DNA of 44,249 bases from CAZOWL01 sp964583605. GTDB lineage: Bacteria > Pseudomonadota > Gammaproteobacteria > Chromatiales > Chromatiaceae. The notes under the pieces were generated by a model, which did no database searches, was not told where the DNA came from, and worked only from the letters and a program-made list of their open reading frames with translations. Of the stretch, positions 4,804 through 13,700 are shown one piece after another. The stretch lies in contig CAZOWL010000025.1 of the NCBI GenBank assembly GCA_964583605.1, forward strand, positions 1 to 44,249. The letters run 5' to 3'. The first letter of the stretch is position 1; each line of letters opens with the position of its first letter. The position numbers were made by a program, and so were the translations under genes.

Positions 4804-7389
4804 ATGCCGCTCCTCAGCACCGCCCCGGCGGGCGAGTCCCATGCCATTGTCGATGACTATCTGCCAGCGGCCGACGTCTACGATGAGATGCGCTCGGCGA
4901 CCGGCGAGGTGCGCCCGCATTGGCTGTTTCTGCTGGAGACGCTACGCAAGCTCGGCCCACACGGACTCGATGAGCGATGGCGCGAGACGCGCCGGCTGAT
5001 ACGCGACAACGGCGTTACCTACAACGTCTTCGGCGACCCGCAGGGCATGTCGCGCCCCTGGGAGCTGGATCTCTTGCCGCTCTTGATCCGCAGCGATGAG
5101 TGGGCCGTTCTGGAGCGCGGCCTGATCCAGCGTGCCGAGCTGCTGAACCTCGTCCTGCGCGACCTCTACGGACCGCGCAAGCTAATTGCTGCCAGACACC
5201 TGCCGGCGACCTTGATCGACGCCTATCCCGGGTATCTGATCCCCTGTCACGGCATACAAGTCGCCGGCGACCGGCCCTTGGTGCATTACGCCGTCGACCT
5301 GACGCGAAGCCCTGACGGCAGCTGGCGGGTCATCGGTGACCATACGCAGAGCCCTTCAGGGCCAGGCTATGCGTTGGAGAACCGCGTCGTCCTGTCGCGC
5401 GTCATGCCGAGCCTGTTCCGCGACTCCCACGTGCACCGGCTCGCTGGCTTCTACCGCTCGATGCGCCGCGCGCTGACCCGGTTGGCACCGCGCCGAAGCG
5501 GCACCCCGCGGATCGTCATGCTCACACCTGGGCCGAGTCACGAGGCCTATTTCGAGCATGCCTATCTCGCCAATTACCTGGGCTACAACCTGGTGCAGGG
5601 CGCCGATCTCTCTGTGCGCGACGGCGCCCTGTGGCTACGCACGCTAGGGCGGCTCGAGCGCATCGACGCCGTGCTGCGCCGCGTCGACGACGCTTGGTGC
5701 GACCCGCTCGATCTCGATGAAGACTCGCAGATCGGCGTGCCGGGCCTTGCGCAGGCCGCCCGTGCCGGCAACCTGACGCTGGCCAATGCGCTCGGCAGCG
5801 GCGTCCTGGAGCATCCCGGGCTGACGATCTTCCTCCCTAGCCTGTGCCAGGAGCTGCTCGGGGAGGACTTGCTGCTGCCAGGCATTCCCACCTGGTGGTG
5901 CGGCCAGCCGGCCCATCTCGAGCGTGTGCTGGCCGACCTCGACACGCTGGTCATCAAGCAGGTCGGCAATCCCCCGGGCCAGCGTCGTATCTTTCCAGCA
6001 CAGATGGATGCGGCGGCCCGCGCCGCCCTGATCGAGCGGATTCGCGCCGAGCCTTACCGCTTCGTCGCTCAGGAGCACATCGAGCCATCCACGGCACCGG
6101 CCCTGATCGGCCGGGAGATCAGGCCACGTCCGACGGTACTGAGGACCTTTCTTGTCGCCGAAGAGGAGGGGTATGCGGTCATGCCGGGCGGGCTGAGCCA
6201 CATCGCCTCGCCGGAGACCCCGCCGCTCGCGGCGGGTCGCCTCGGCGGACTGGGCAAGGACACCTGGGTCCTGGCCTCCGAGCCTGAGCGCCAGGAGACC
6301 TTACTCGGCACCGGTGATCGGCTCTCGCCCGCGGTGTCGCAGGAGAGCGAGGTGTCGAGCCGTGTCGCCGACAACCTCTTCTGGATCGGGCGCTATGCCG
6401 AGCGTGCGGAGGCGCTCGTCCGCCAGCTGCGCATCACGATCTTCAACCTGACGGAACGCCAAGGCTATCGCCGCGGGGATGAGATGCTCGGCTGCATCCG
6501 TTCCCTGTTGCAGGCGTTGACGACCCAGACCCAGACCTACCCTGGCTTCGTCGGCGAAGGCTGCGAGCAGCGCCTGCGCGACCCGACGCCCGAGATGCTC
6601 TCGCTGATCACCGACCTGCAACGCGTCGGCGGCCTGCCGCAGACCCTCCAAGCACTTGGGCAGGCCGCCTGGTCGGTGCGCGAGCGGCTCTCCGCCGATA
6701 CCTGGCGCGTCATCAACGAGGTCGAGACACACTTCGAGGCCCTGACCCAGGACCCCCCAGGTGAGCTCGGTCTGGCACTCGATGAGCTCGATCCGATGGT
6801 GACCGTGCTGGTCGCCTTCTCGGCACTCACCCAGGAGAACATGACGCACAACGAGGGCTGGCACTTCATCGAGGCCGGCCGGCGCCTCGAGCGCGGCATC
6901 AACACGGCCGCACTGCTGCGCGGCACACTGACCCGCGTCGGTCGTGAAGGCGAGGAGAACCTGATCATCGAGGCCGTGCTCGGGATCACCGACAGCCTGA
7001 TCACCTACCGCCGCCGCTATCAGTCAGGGACGCGGGTCGGCGCCGTCCTCGACCTCGTCTTCCAAGACGAGAGCAATCCACGATCGGTCGCCTACCAGTT
7101 GGCAGCGCTCGAGCGGCTGTGCCGACAGATGCCGCGGCCCGAGCTGACAGTTGGGCGCACGGCGATCGACAAGCTGGTGTTGAGGAGCCTGACCGGCGTG
7201 CGCCTGGCGGAGATCGATCGGCTGATTCGCCCAGACCCCGCCGGGCGGACACGCGTGGTTCTGAGGCGCATGCTGGGCAAGCTCGAGGATCAGCTCTCCG
7301 GCATCTCGGATGCCCTCACCGCCCAATACTTTCGCCACGAGGAGCAGCCGCATTCGCTCCTCGGCCAGGCCGGATCGTCCAGTCCATGA
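4804..7389 (+). CDS. Fused circularly permuted ATP-grasp and alpha-E domain protein
   Basis: This 861-aa protein starts at ATG 4804 with GGAAG upstream; the in-frame TTG at 4744 is less likely. Residues 1 to about 500 are a circularly permuted ATP-grasp (DUF404/DUF407 type), with NGVTYNVFGDP, GDHTQSPSGPGYALENR and an ATP-grasp-like VIKQVGNPPGQRR region. From about residue 515 (SSRVADNLFWIGRYAERAE) to the end is an alpha-E domain (DUF403). The two are separate genes in many genomes but fused here. Published genomic analysis of amide-bond enzymes predicts that these proteins, with a partner transglutaminase-like protein, ligate or tag peptides. The transglutaminase gene overlaps this stop by 4 nt (ATGA), supporting a joint function. 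The actual substrate is unknown. Confidence 0.9.
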   Translation: MPLLSTAPAGESHAIVDDYLPAADVYDEMRSATGEVRPHWLFLLETLRKLGPHGLDERWRETRRLIRDNGVTYNVFGDPQGMSRPWELDLLPLLIRSDEWAVLERGLIQRAELLNLVLRDLYGPRKLIAARHLPATLIDAYPGYLIPCHGIQVAGDRPLVHYAVDLTRSPDGSWRVIGDHTQSPSGPGYALENRVVLSRVMPSLFRDSHVHRLAGFYRSMRRALTRLAPRRSGTPRIVMLTPGPSHEAYFEHAYLANYLGYNLVQGADLSVRDGALWLRTLGRLERIDAVLRRVDDAWCDPLDLDEDSQIGVPGLAQAARAGNLTLANALGSGVLEHPGLTIFLPSLCQELLGEDLLLPGIPTWWCGQPAHLERVLADLDTLVIKQVGNPPGQRRIFPAQMDAAARAALIERIRAEPYRFVAQEHIEPSTAPALIGREIRPRPTVLRTFLVAEEEGYAVMPGGLSHIASPETPPLAAGRLGGLGKDTWVLASEPERQETLLGTGDRLSPAVSQESEVSSRVADNLFWIGRYAERAEALVRQLRITIFNLTERQGYRRGDEMLGCIRSLLQALTTQTQTYPGFVGEGCEQRLRDPTPEMLSLITDLQRVGGLPQTLQALGQAAWSVRERLSADTWRVINEVETHFEALTQDPPGELGLALDELDPMVTVLVAFSALTQENMTHNEGWHFIEAGRRLERGINTAALLRGTLTRVGREGEENLIIEAVLGITDSLITYRRRYQSGTRVGAVLDLVFQDESNPRSVAYQLAALERLCRQMPRPELTVGRTAIDKLVLRSLTGVRLAEIDRLIRPDPAGRTRVVLRRMLGKLEDQLSGISDALTAQYFRHEEQPHSLLGQAGSSSP

Positions 7390-8264
7390 GGCTGCGCGTC
7401 AGCCACGTCACCCGTTACGACTACGTCGAGTCGGTCTCCCTGTGCCATAGCGTCGCCCGACTCAAGCCGCGGGACACGTCCGCGCAGCGCTGTCTCGCGG
7501 CGCAGCTTCGCATCGATCCGTGGCCCGCCGTGTCCCGCGAGCATCTGGATTTCTTTGGCAACCGCGTCAACTACTTCTCGATCCAGATGAGCCATGTCTC
7601 GCTCGAGGTCACGGCCGTCAGCGAGATCGAAGTCACTGCGCGGACACCCCCTGACCCGCTGACCACGCCGAGCTGGGACCGCGCCGCCCAGGCGCTGCGC
7701 CAAGGGCCGGACCCCCAGCTGATCGGCGCGCGTGTGTTCACGCTCCCCTCGGCCCAGGTGCCCCTCTCGTCGGCCGCGACCGAGTATGCACGCCCCTCAT
7801 TCCCGGCGGGCCGTCCGCTGCTCGAATCCGCACTTGACCTGATGGGGCGGATCCATCACGACTTCGACTACGACCCGAGCTTCACGACCGTGGCCACACC
7901 GATCGATGAGGTCCTCGCCCACCGCCGCGGGGTATGCCAGGATTTCGCCCACCTGGCCCTGGCCGGGCTGCGCGGCCTGGGGCTGGCCGGCCGCTATGTC
8001 AGCGGCTATCTGGAGACCCTTCCGCCACCAGACCAGCCCAAGCTGCGCGGCGCCGACGCCTCCCATGCCTGGCTCTCCGTGCTGATCCCGGGGCTTGGCT
8101 GGATCGATCTGGACCCGACGAACAATCAGGTCCCCCAGCAGCAATATGTGACGACCGCCGTCGGCCGGGACTATCAGGATGTGACACCGCTGCGCGGCGT
8201 CTTCTACGGCGGCGGTGCCCACAAGCTCACCGTCGCCGTCGACGTCGATCGGATGTCTGATTGA
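7386..8264 (+). CDS. Transglutaminase-like cysteine peptidase-fold protein
   Basis: This 292-aa protein starts at ATG 7386, which overlaps the upstream stop by 4 nt. The N-terminal region (MRLRVSHVTRYDY) is the bacterial transglutaminase-like N domain. The catalytic triad is visible as Cys in RRGVCQDFAHL, His in ADASHAWL and Asp in WIDLDPTNN. The family is predicted to be a protease or amidotransferase and is nearly always linked to ATP-grasp/alpha-E genes, as here. No signal peptide is seen, so it should be cytoplasmic. The substrate is unknown. Confidence 0.93.
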   Translation: MRLRVSHVTRYDYVESVSLCHSVARLKPRDTSAQRCLAAQLRIDPWPAVSREHLDFFGNRVNYFSIQMSHVSLEVTAVSEIEVTARTPPDPLTTPSWDRAAQALRQGPDPQLIGARVFTLPSAQVPLSSAATEYARPSFPAGRPLLESALDLMGRIHHDFDYDPSFTTVATPIDEVLAHRRGVCQDFAHLALAGLRGLGLAGRYVSGYLETLPPPDQPKLRGADASHAWLSVLIPGLGWIDLDPTNNQVPQQQYVTTAVGRDYQDVTPLRGVFYGGGAHKLTVAVDVDRMSD

Positions 8265-8299
8265 TTCGGGATTTATCCGGGGCCGATTCGGGATTGATC
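8263..8299. repeat. Short direct repeat at a convergent gene end
   Basis: Two 15-nt copies of GATTCGGGATTKATC (8263-8277 and 8285-8299) occur 22 nt apart, followed by a third degenerate copy. They lie between the convergent transglutaminase and carbonic-anhydrase-like genes. No hairpin with a U-tract is apparent. Confidence 0.6.
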
Positions 8300-8308
8300 G
8301 GGATTCAA

Positions 8309-8839
8309 TCAAGCCTCGCGGTGGCGTGCCGCGAGGCGGACATAATGTGCCGCGGTGTAGTCCAGGTACTCGAGCTCTTGATCGGTCAGCGTACGGGCGC
8401 GGCGTGCCGGCGTACCGAGGTAGAGAAAGCCGCCTTGAAGCCGCTTACCAGGCGGCACGAGGGCCCCAGCACCGATCATGGTCCGGGGCTCGAGTATGGC
8501 ACGATCCAACACCCGCGCGCCGATGCCGATCAGACAGAGTGCCCCCACCTCGCAGCCGTGCAGCACGACCTGATGGCCGACCGTCACGCGGTCGTGGATG
8601 ATCAGCGGCGCGCCACCGGGGTGGAAACGACTATCGTGGGAGACGTGCAGGATGCTGCCATCCTGGATATTGGTCTCGGCGCCGATCTCGATGCGATGTA
8701 TGTCCCCTCGGATGACGCAGTGCGGCCAGGCGGAGACACTCGACCCGAGCGTGACATCACCGACGAGCACAGCCGTGGGATCCACCCAGGCCCCGCTTGC
8801 GAGCCGAGGACACCGCCCCTCGAAGCAACGCAGGCTCAT
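8309..8839 (-). CDS. Gamma-carbonic-anhydrase-like hexapeptide-repeat protein (YrdA/PaaY type)
   Basis: This 176-aa left-handed beta-helix protein has N-terminal VDPTAVLVGDVTLG and repeated hexapeptides. The metal-binding histidines of gamma carbonic anhydrases are at LHVSHDS and TVGHQVVLHGC. ATG 8839 gives the usual family length. Members bind zinc or iron as trimers in the cytoplasm; some hydrate CO2 and many have no measured activity. It is a single gene on the minus strand, convergent with the transglutaminase gene. Its upstream region carries a long stem-loop. Confidence 0.9.
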   Translation of the reverse strand: MSLRCFEGRCPRLASGAWVDPTAVLVGDVTLGSSVSAWPHCVIRGDIHRIEIGAETNIQDGSILHVSHDSRFHPGGAPLIIHDRVTVGHQVVLHGCEVGALCLIGIGARVLDRAILEPRTMIGAGALVPPGKRLQGGFLYLGTPARRARTLTDQELEYLDYTAAHYVRLAARHREA

Positions 8840-8880
8840 GTTCTCAGGAGGGACCTCGTGCGGGGGGTCCCGGGTAGCGC

Positions 8881-8922
8881 CAAGCCCGTGGACCGCGAAG
8901 CGGGACCCGTCCGCGGGGCTTG
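8881..8922. promoter_or_regulatory. Long structured hairpin upstream of the carbonic-anhydrase-like gene
   Basis: Arms 8881-8893 and 8909-8922 pair over 13 bp with one bulged base and one G-U pair, and an inner 3-bp hairpin with a GAA loop. On the minus strand it would lie in the 5' leader, about 42 nt upstream of ATG 8839. Function unknown; no U-tract follows. The remaining intergenic DNA (8840-9160) shows no gene. Confidence 0.5.
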
Positions 8923-9082
8923 TCTATTACCCACACTGGACACTGTCGACTCCAGAGGTGGCGCAAGTTAATGTTCTCACGGGTCCTCCGCGGCGGCAGT
9001 GCAGATAATGTGGTTGGATGGATCTACCGTCCAAAATAAGAAACAACGAGTTAGCGACGTCCGGCAGCCCAATTCTTGGTTT

Positions 9083-9097
9083 CACTGTATTCAGTGT
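9083..9097. promoter_or_regulatory. 12-nt motif shared by both flanks of the araC-type gene (copy 1)
   Basis: TGTATTCAGTGT at 9086-9097 recurs exactly at 10218-10229, on the other side of the AraC-family gene. This copy also forms a small palindrome CACTG-tatt-CAGTG (9083-9096). It may be a binding site, but chance cannot be excluded. Confidence 0.3.
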
Positions 9098-9135
9098 GGA
9101 CCGAAGGACAGCCGTGGGCCAGGCGTCAGGGAGTC

Positions 9136-9152
9136 GGTCCGCGCAGCGGACC
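9136..9152 (-). terminator. Hairpin just downstream of the AraC-family gene
   Basis: Perfect 7-bp arms (9136-9142 and 9146-9152) with a 3-nt loop end 9 nt after the AraC stop. It lacks a U-tract on the minus strand, so it is only a possible terminator or an mRNA end stabiliser. Confidence 0.35.
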
Positions 9153-9160
9153 CTACAGTC

Positions 9161-10183
9161 CTAAGCAACCTTGTCGGTCTCACCCGCGTCCTGACCGAGC
9201 TGCCCCCGTACGTCGCTTGGCGGGACGCCGAAGTGCTTGCGGAAGGCGCGACTGAAATGGGCCTGATCATTGAAGCCCCAAGCATAGGCGATGTCGCTGA
9301 TGGGACGCTTGGCCAGGGCAGGCTCGCAGAGCTCACGCTGGCAGTTCTCCAGACGCCGAGCCCAGACCCAGCGCATCAGCGACATGGGCTCGTCCGCGAA
9401 CAGGCGATGGATCTGCCGCGGGGACAGCTGCACGGCCTCGGCAATACGCTCCACACTCAGCTCGGGATTGCGGAGGTTCTCTTGCGCATACCGCTTGACG
9501 CGCTCACGGTGATAGAGAGACCTCAGCACACAATCGGCGCTGGACGGCACGGCGAAGCAGATCACGGCACCCATCAAGTCGATGAGGGCATTGGCGATAC
9601 CCTCGCTGCTTGCATGTCCCAGCGTCTCGCGCCAGCGCTGAAGCGATTGCACGGCGTCGAGGAAGACGGCCGGTACCCCTATGGTCGCTGGGATGCGCTT
9701 CGACAGCGCCGTGCGCCATAGCGGGAATCGCTCGGCGAATTCCTGCTCCGGGGCGGTCACGAATAGCACCTCGAATGGCCCTGTCAACGTCAACGAGAAT
9801 ACGCGCCCGCGACGGACGAAGCACAGATCGCCAGCCGCGAGCTCGGTCGCCTGCGTGCCTTGGCGCACCGAGGCCGAGCCTGAGCGCAGAATGAGCGCCG
9901 ACAGCCGTCCGTTACCTCGGCCAGGGTCGGTGCGCAGGCTGACCGTTTCGCCCTTAGCCGCGACGATCTCGATGCGACCGATGTCTTGCACCGAAATGCG
10001 AGGCCCCTCGCCGGATCCAAAAGGGATGTCCGGCGGAGCCATGATGGCGGCCCTGAGGGCGGCGAGCAGCGATGGCTCAGATAGCGATGACTCTGATGTT
10101 ATTTCGTCAAGTGGTGACACGGACGTCTGTGGCAAGGCTGGCGTCGTGGCTGGCGGCATAGAGACCCCGTTAGCGGTATACAT
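9161..10183 (-). CDS. AraC-family transcription regulator
   Basis: The C-terminal 100 residues form a two-helix-turn-helix AraC domain (ELSVERIAEAVQLSPRQIHR; then PISDIAYAWGFNDQAHFSRAF ending in FRKHFGVPPSDVR, shown in parts). The N-terminal region has the AraC-binding-like-domain-2 pattern (GDLCFVRRGRVFSLTLTGPF). The start is uncertain: ATG 10183 is used here, but GTG 10192 and ATG 10159 are in frame and none has a strong ribosome binding site. The effector and targets are unknown. It is transcribed alone, with an AT-rich promoter region carrying inverted repeats upstream. Confidence 0.9.
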   Translation of the reverse strand: MYTANGVSMPPATTPALPQTSVSPLDEITSESSLSEPSLLAALRAAIMAPPDIPFGSGEGPRISVQDIGRIEIVAAKGETVSLRTDPGRGNGRLSALILRSGSASVRQGTQATELAAGDLCFVRRGRVFSLTLTGPFEVLFVTAPEQEFAERFPLWRTALSKRIPATIGVPAVFLDAVQSLQRWRETLGHASSEGIANALIDLMGAVICFAVPSSADCVLRSLYHRERVKRYAQENLRNPELSVERIAEAVQLSPRQIHRLFADEPMSLMRWVWARRLENCQRELCEPALAKRPISDIAYAWGFNDQAHFSRAFRKHFGVPPSDVRGQLGQDAGETDKVA

Positions 10184-10199
10184 TCTTTTCACAATGTAT
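10178..10199. promoter_or_regulatory. Inverted repeat at the AraC gene start
   Basis: ATACATT (10178-10184) and AATGTAT (10193-10199) form a perfect 7-bp inverted repeat with an 8-nt spacer, overlapping the possible start codons of the AraC gene. The half-site AATGTAT occurs again at 10216-10222. An autoregulatory operator is possible. Confidence 0.35.
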
Positions 10200-10217
10200 T
10201 TTTATCTTTCAATGAAA

Positions 10218-10229
10218 TGTATTCAGTGT
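10218..10229. promoter_or_regulatory. 12-nt motif shared by both flanks of the araC-type gene (copy 2)
   Basis: This is an exact copy of the 12-mer at 9086-9097, placed about 35 nt upstream of the AraC-family gene. The region up to 10717 has locally low GC (around 10190-10310) and another imperfect inverted repeat (10281-10311, arms GGTTA/TAACC and ATTAG/CTAAT). I see no supported gene between 10184 and 10717. Confidence 0.3.
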
Positions 10230-10717
10230 CAACCCGTCTTGTCGTCAATGCCAATTGATGGGCGGGCCAGCCGTGCTATTGGTTAGTATATTAGCGTCTA
10301 ATTCAATAACCGCAGACACTTCCTATCCCTTCACCGTGAACAGCAAGATGAGATCCTCTGGAGTCATTCCTATTCGCGGTCCGCAGCAACTGCGAGCTGG
10401 CTCAAAGATCAAGTATTTCAGCTGAGTGGAGGGATTCATGGCCTTCGCGATTCCGCCGATCAGGCGACAGCTGGCGAGGTGTCGAGATTGAAACGCCAAT
10501 AGAAGGAACGGGACCGATCAAGGCCAAACTTCGATGCGGCAGCCATATGTGGCGGCCCAAGCGTCAATGAATGCACTCCGTATTACCAGACCACGTATTA
10601 CTACTTACAGAACCGCGCGTCGTATTGCGTCCCAATAGGCCGCGCCGAGAATCTCCAAGTAAAGCTCCAGCACGGGAGAGCCGGGGATGGAGCACGCGAT
10701 AGGGCGTGTGACGGGGG

Positions 10718-13700
10718 TCAAGCCAGCCAGCGGGCGGCGAAATCGGCGGCGGGCAGCGGTCTCTCGAAGTAATAGCCTTGCGCGAGATCGCAACCCTCAC
10801 GACAGAGGAGCGCGGCCTGATCCGCGTCCTCGACGCCTTCGGCCAGGACCTCGAGGTCGAGGCTGTGACCAAGCGCGATCACGGCGCGCGCGACGGCGAC
10901 ACTGTTCGGGTCGCTCGCGATGCTGTCGACAAACGACTTGTCGATCTTGAGCTGGTGCACCGGCAGCCGCCAGAGGTAGGCGAGTGACGAGTAACCAGTG
11001 CCAAAATCATCGATCGCGAGACGCACCCCTAGGCTCCTCAGCTCCTTGAGAACGGGCAGAGCCAGATCGATGCGACGCATGACCATCGATTCGGTGATCT
11101 CGAGCTCCAAGCGCGTCGGATCGGCACCGGTGCACCTTAGGATCCGATCGAGCTGCGCGACCAGATCGCCGAGCTCGAGCTGGCGGATGGACACGTTGAC
11201 CGCCAAACGCGGCAGACGACGACCCTCGCTGTCCCAGGCAACCAGCTGCTCACAGGCCCGCTGCAATGCCCAGGCACCGATTCCGTTGATCAGCCCCATC
11301 TCCTCAGCCAGCGGGATGAAGCGACCTGGAGGGACGCGGCCAAGCTCCGCGCTCTGCCAGCGCAGCAGGACCTCGGCACCGATCAGCCGGCCGTCGGCGA
11401 GGACAACCTGCGGCTGGTAGTGGAGCTCGAGCTCATCCAGCTCGAGCGAACGGCGCAGCGCGGATTCGATGCCGAGCCGTTCGAGGACATCAAGCTCCAT
11501 CGCCGCCTCAAAGAACTCAAAGACGTGAGGTCCGCGCTCTTTGGCCTTCTTGAGGGCCACATCGGCGTGTCGCAGCAGGCTCTCGACATCCTCGCCATCG
11601 TTCGGATAGATCCCGACCCCAACGCAGCCAGTGACGACGATCTCCTGCCCGGCAACGCGCTGCGGCGCGGCACAGCGCTGCAACAAACGCTGGGCGATCT
11701 CGGCCGCATCATGCGGACCGCCGAGATCCTCGAGTATGAAGCCGAACTCATCACCACTCAGCCGGGCCACGGTGTCCCCCGGCCGCAGCGCCCCGGCCAG
11801 GCAGCCACCGATCAGACGCAAGAACAGGTCGCCGCTTGTCGGACCGAGCGACTCGTTGATGACCCGGAAACGGTCCAGATCCAGCAGCATCACCGCGATC
11901 GCGCGCCGATCGCGCGCGGCCCGCTGCAGACCGTGCTCCAAGCGCGAGCGAAACAGCGTGCGGTTTGGCAACCTGGTTAGGGCATCATGATGCATCAGGA
12001 ACTGCAGCTCGTCACGGGTCTGCGTAAGACTCGTGATGTCGCTGATAACGATCACATAGTTGAGGTCCGCCCCATCGGGATCGCGGACCGTGCTCACCGT
12101 CATCCGCATTCGATAGAGCTCGCCGTCCTTGCGACGGCTCCAGAGCTCCCCACGCCATGATTCGGTTTGACTTAGGATCCCCCAGATCGAGCGGAATGAG
12201 GCAGCGTCGCCGTGCCGCCCGGATTGCAGGACCTCCGGTGTGTGGCCGACGACATCGGACTCAGCATAGCCGCTGATCTCGGTGAAGGCGCGATTGACCG
12301 CCAGTATGCGCTGCTCAGGATCGGTGATCAGCACACCGTCGGCCGTGTTTTCGAACACCCGAGCGGCCTGGCGGAGGCGGCGGTTCGACTCCATGAGCTT
12401 GCCCTCGGCCTCTTTGCGCGCCGTGATATCCGTCAAGGTACCGACCACACGGCGTGCCTGCCCCGAGGGCTCACGGTCCACGACCTGGCCACGGGCCTGG
12501 ACCCACAGCCAACCCCCGTCCTTGCGCCGCAGCCGCCCCTCCAGCGCAAACGGCTCACCGCCGTCGAGGCATTGTTCGAGCTGGCCCACGACCGGCGCGC
12601 GATCCTCCGGATGAAGCCAGCTCGTCACCAGATCGAAGGTCGGCTCGAGCTCGCCGGGCTGGTAGCCGAGCATCTCGAAGAAGCGCGGATTAACGAGCCA
12701 TCTGCGCGAGGGCACGTCCCAGTCACAGAGGGCATCGGTCGTGGCCGCCATCGTCAGGCGCAGCCGCTCCTCGCTCTCCCGCAGCGCACGCTCACTCTGC
12801 TCGAGACGCCGGCCGGAGTGCTCGAGCTCACGCTCAGCCTGTTTGCGCTCGGTCACATCGAGGGCCGAGAACACCACGGGTCCATGCCGATTCGCTGGAT
12901 CGAGCAGCGCCACACCGACCAGGACATCGATGCGGTGTCCGTGCTTATGCCTGAGCTGACTCTCCACGATGCCCGCGCCGCTGCGCGCGACCGCCCGGTA
13001 AAGCTCGCGACCTACGCGCTCATACTCGGCGTCATCCGAATAGAGCACCCGCGTGCTGCGGTCGAGCAGCTCCGCAGGCCGATAGCCAACGAGGCCGAAC
13101 CAGTAGTCGTTGGCCTGGCGGATCTTCCGATCTTGTACCAGGCCAATCCCAATATTCGCGCTGCGAAAGATGGCCCCGAGCTCCTGCTCTCGCGCCTGGA
13201 GCACCCGCTCCGCCGTCGCGCGGGCCTCGTCCTTGCGGAAGCGGTCCAACGCGAAGGCCAAGTCGTCGGCCATCTCGGCGAGGAGCGCGACGATATCATC
13301 GGCAAAGAAGTCGGGCTCGGTGGCATAGACGGTCTTGCACCCCACGAGCTCGCCGCCAACGACGAGCGGGAAGCACAGGCCGTGGGCAGGGCTGACGCCC
13401 TCGCCCCAGGGCGCGGCCGCCATCGGCACGCCTCGCGGGTCTCGTTGACTCGGCGCTGGCGCGGCGTAGGTCGCAGCGACCGGCTCCGGCGGCCAGATGC
13501 CTGCTTGGCGGCGGTGGACCGTGCAGGCCGCAAGCCCGCCACGATCGACCGCGATACGGCATAGCTCGCCCAGCAGCCCTTCCTCGCTCGCATGCCGAAC
13601 GATGGCCTGGCTCGTCGCGCATAGGGTGCCGTAGAGGCGGCTCATCCGCATCAGCCCGGCCTCGGCGCGCTTGCGAGCCGTGATGTCGCGGTTCACACCG

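Noticed and set aside
10482..10495. Sequence ending ATTGAAAC resembling the 3' end of some CRISPR repeats
   Set aside because: It occurs once, with no second copy or spacer-sized periodicity nearby, so it is not an array.
11744..11758. Inactive diguanylate cyclase because the motif is SGDEF rather than GGDEF
   Set aside because: Ser in the first position is found in active cyclases, so inactivity cannot be concluded.
12212..13564. Long plus-strand open frame opposite the GGDEF-EAL gene
   Set aside because: It mirrors the codon structure of the minus-strand gene, has no domain, and the opposite strand encodes clear PAS/GAF domains.
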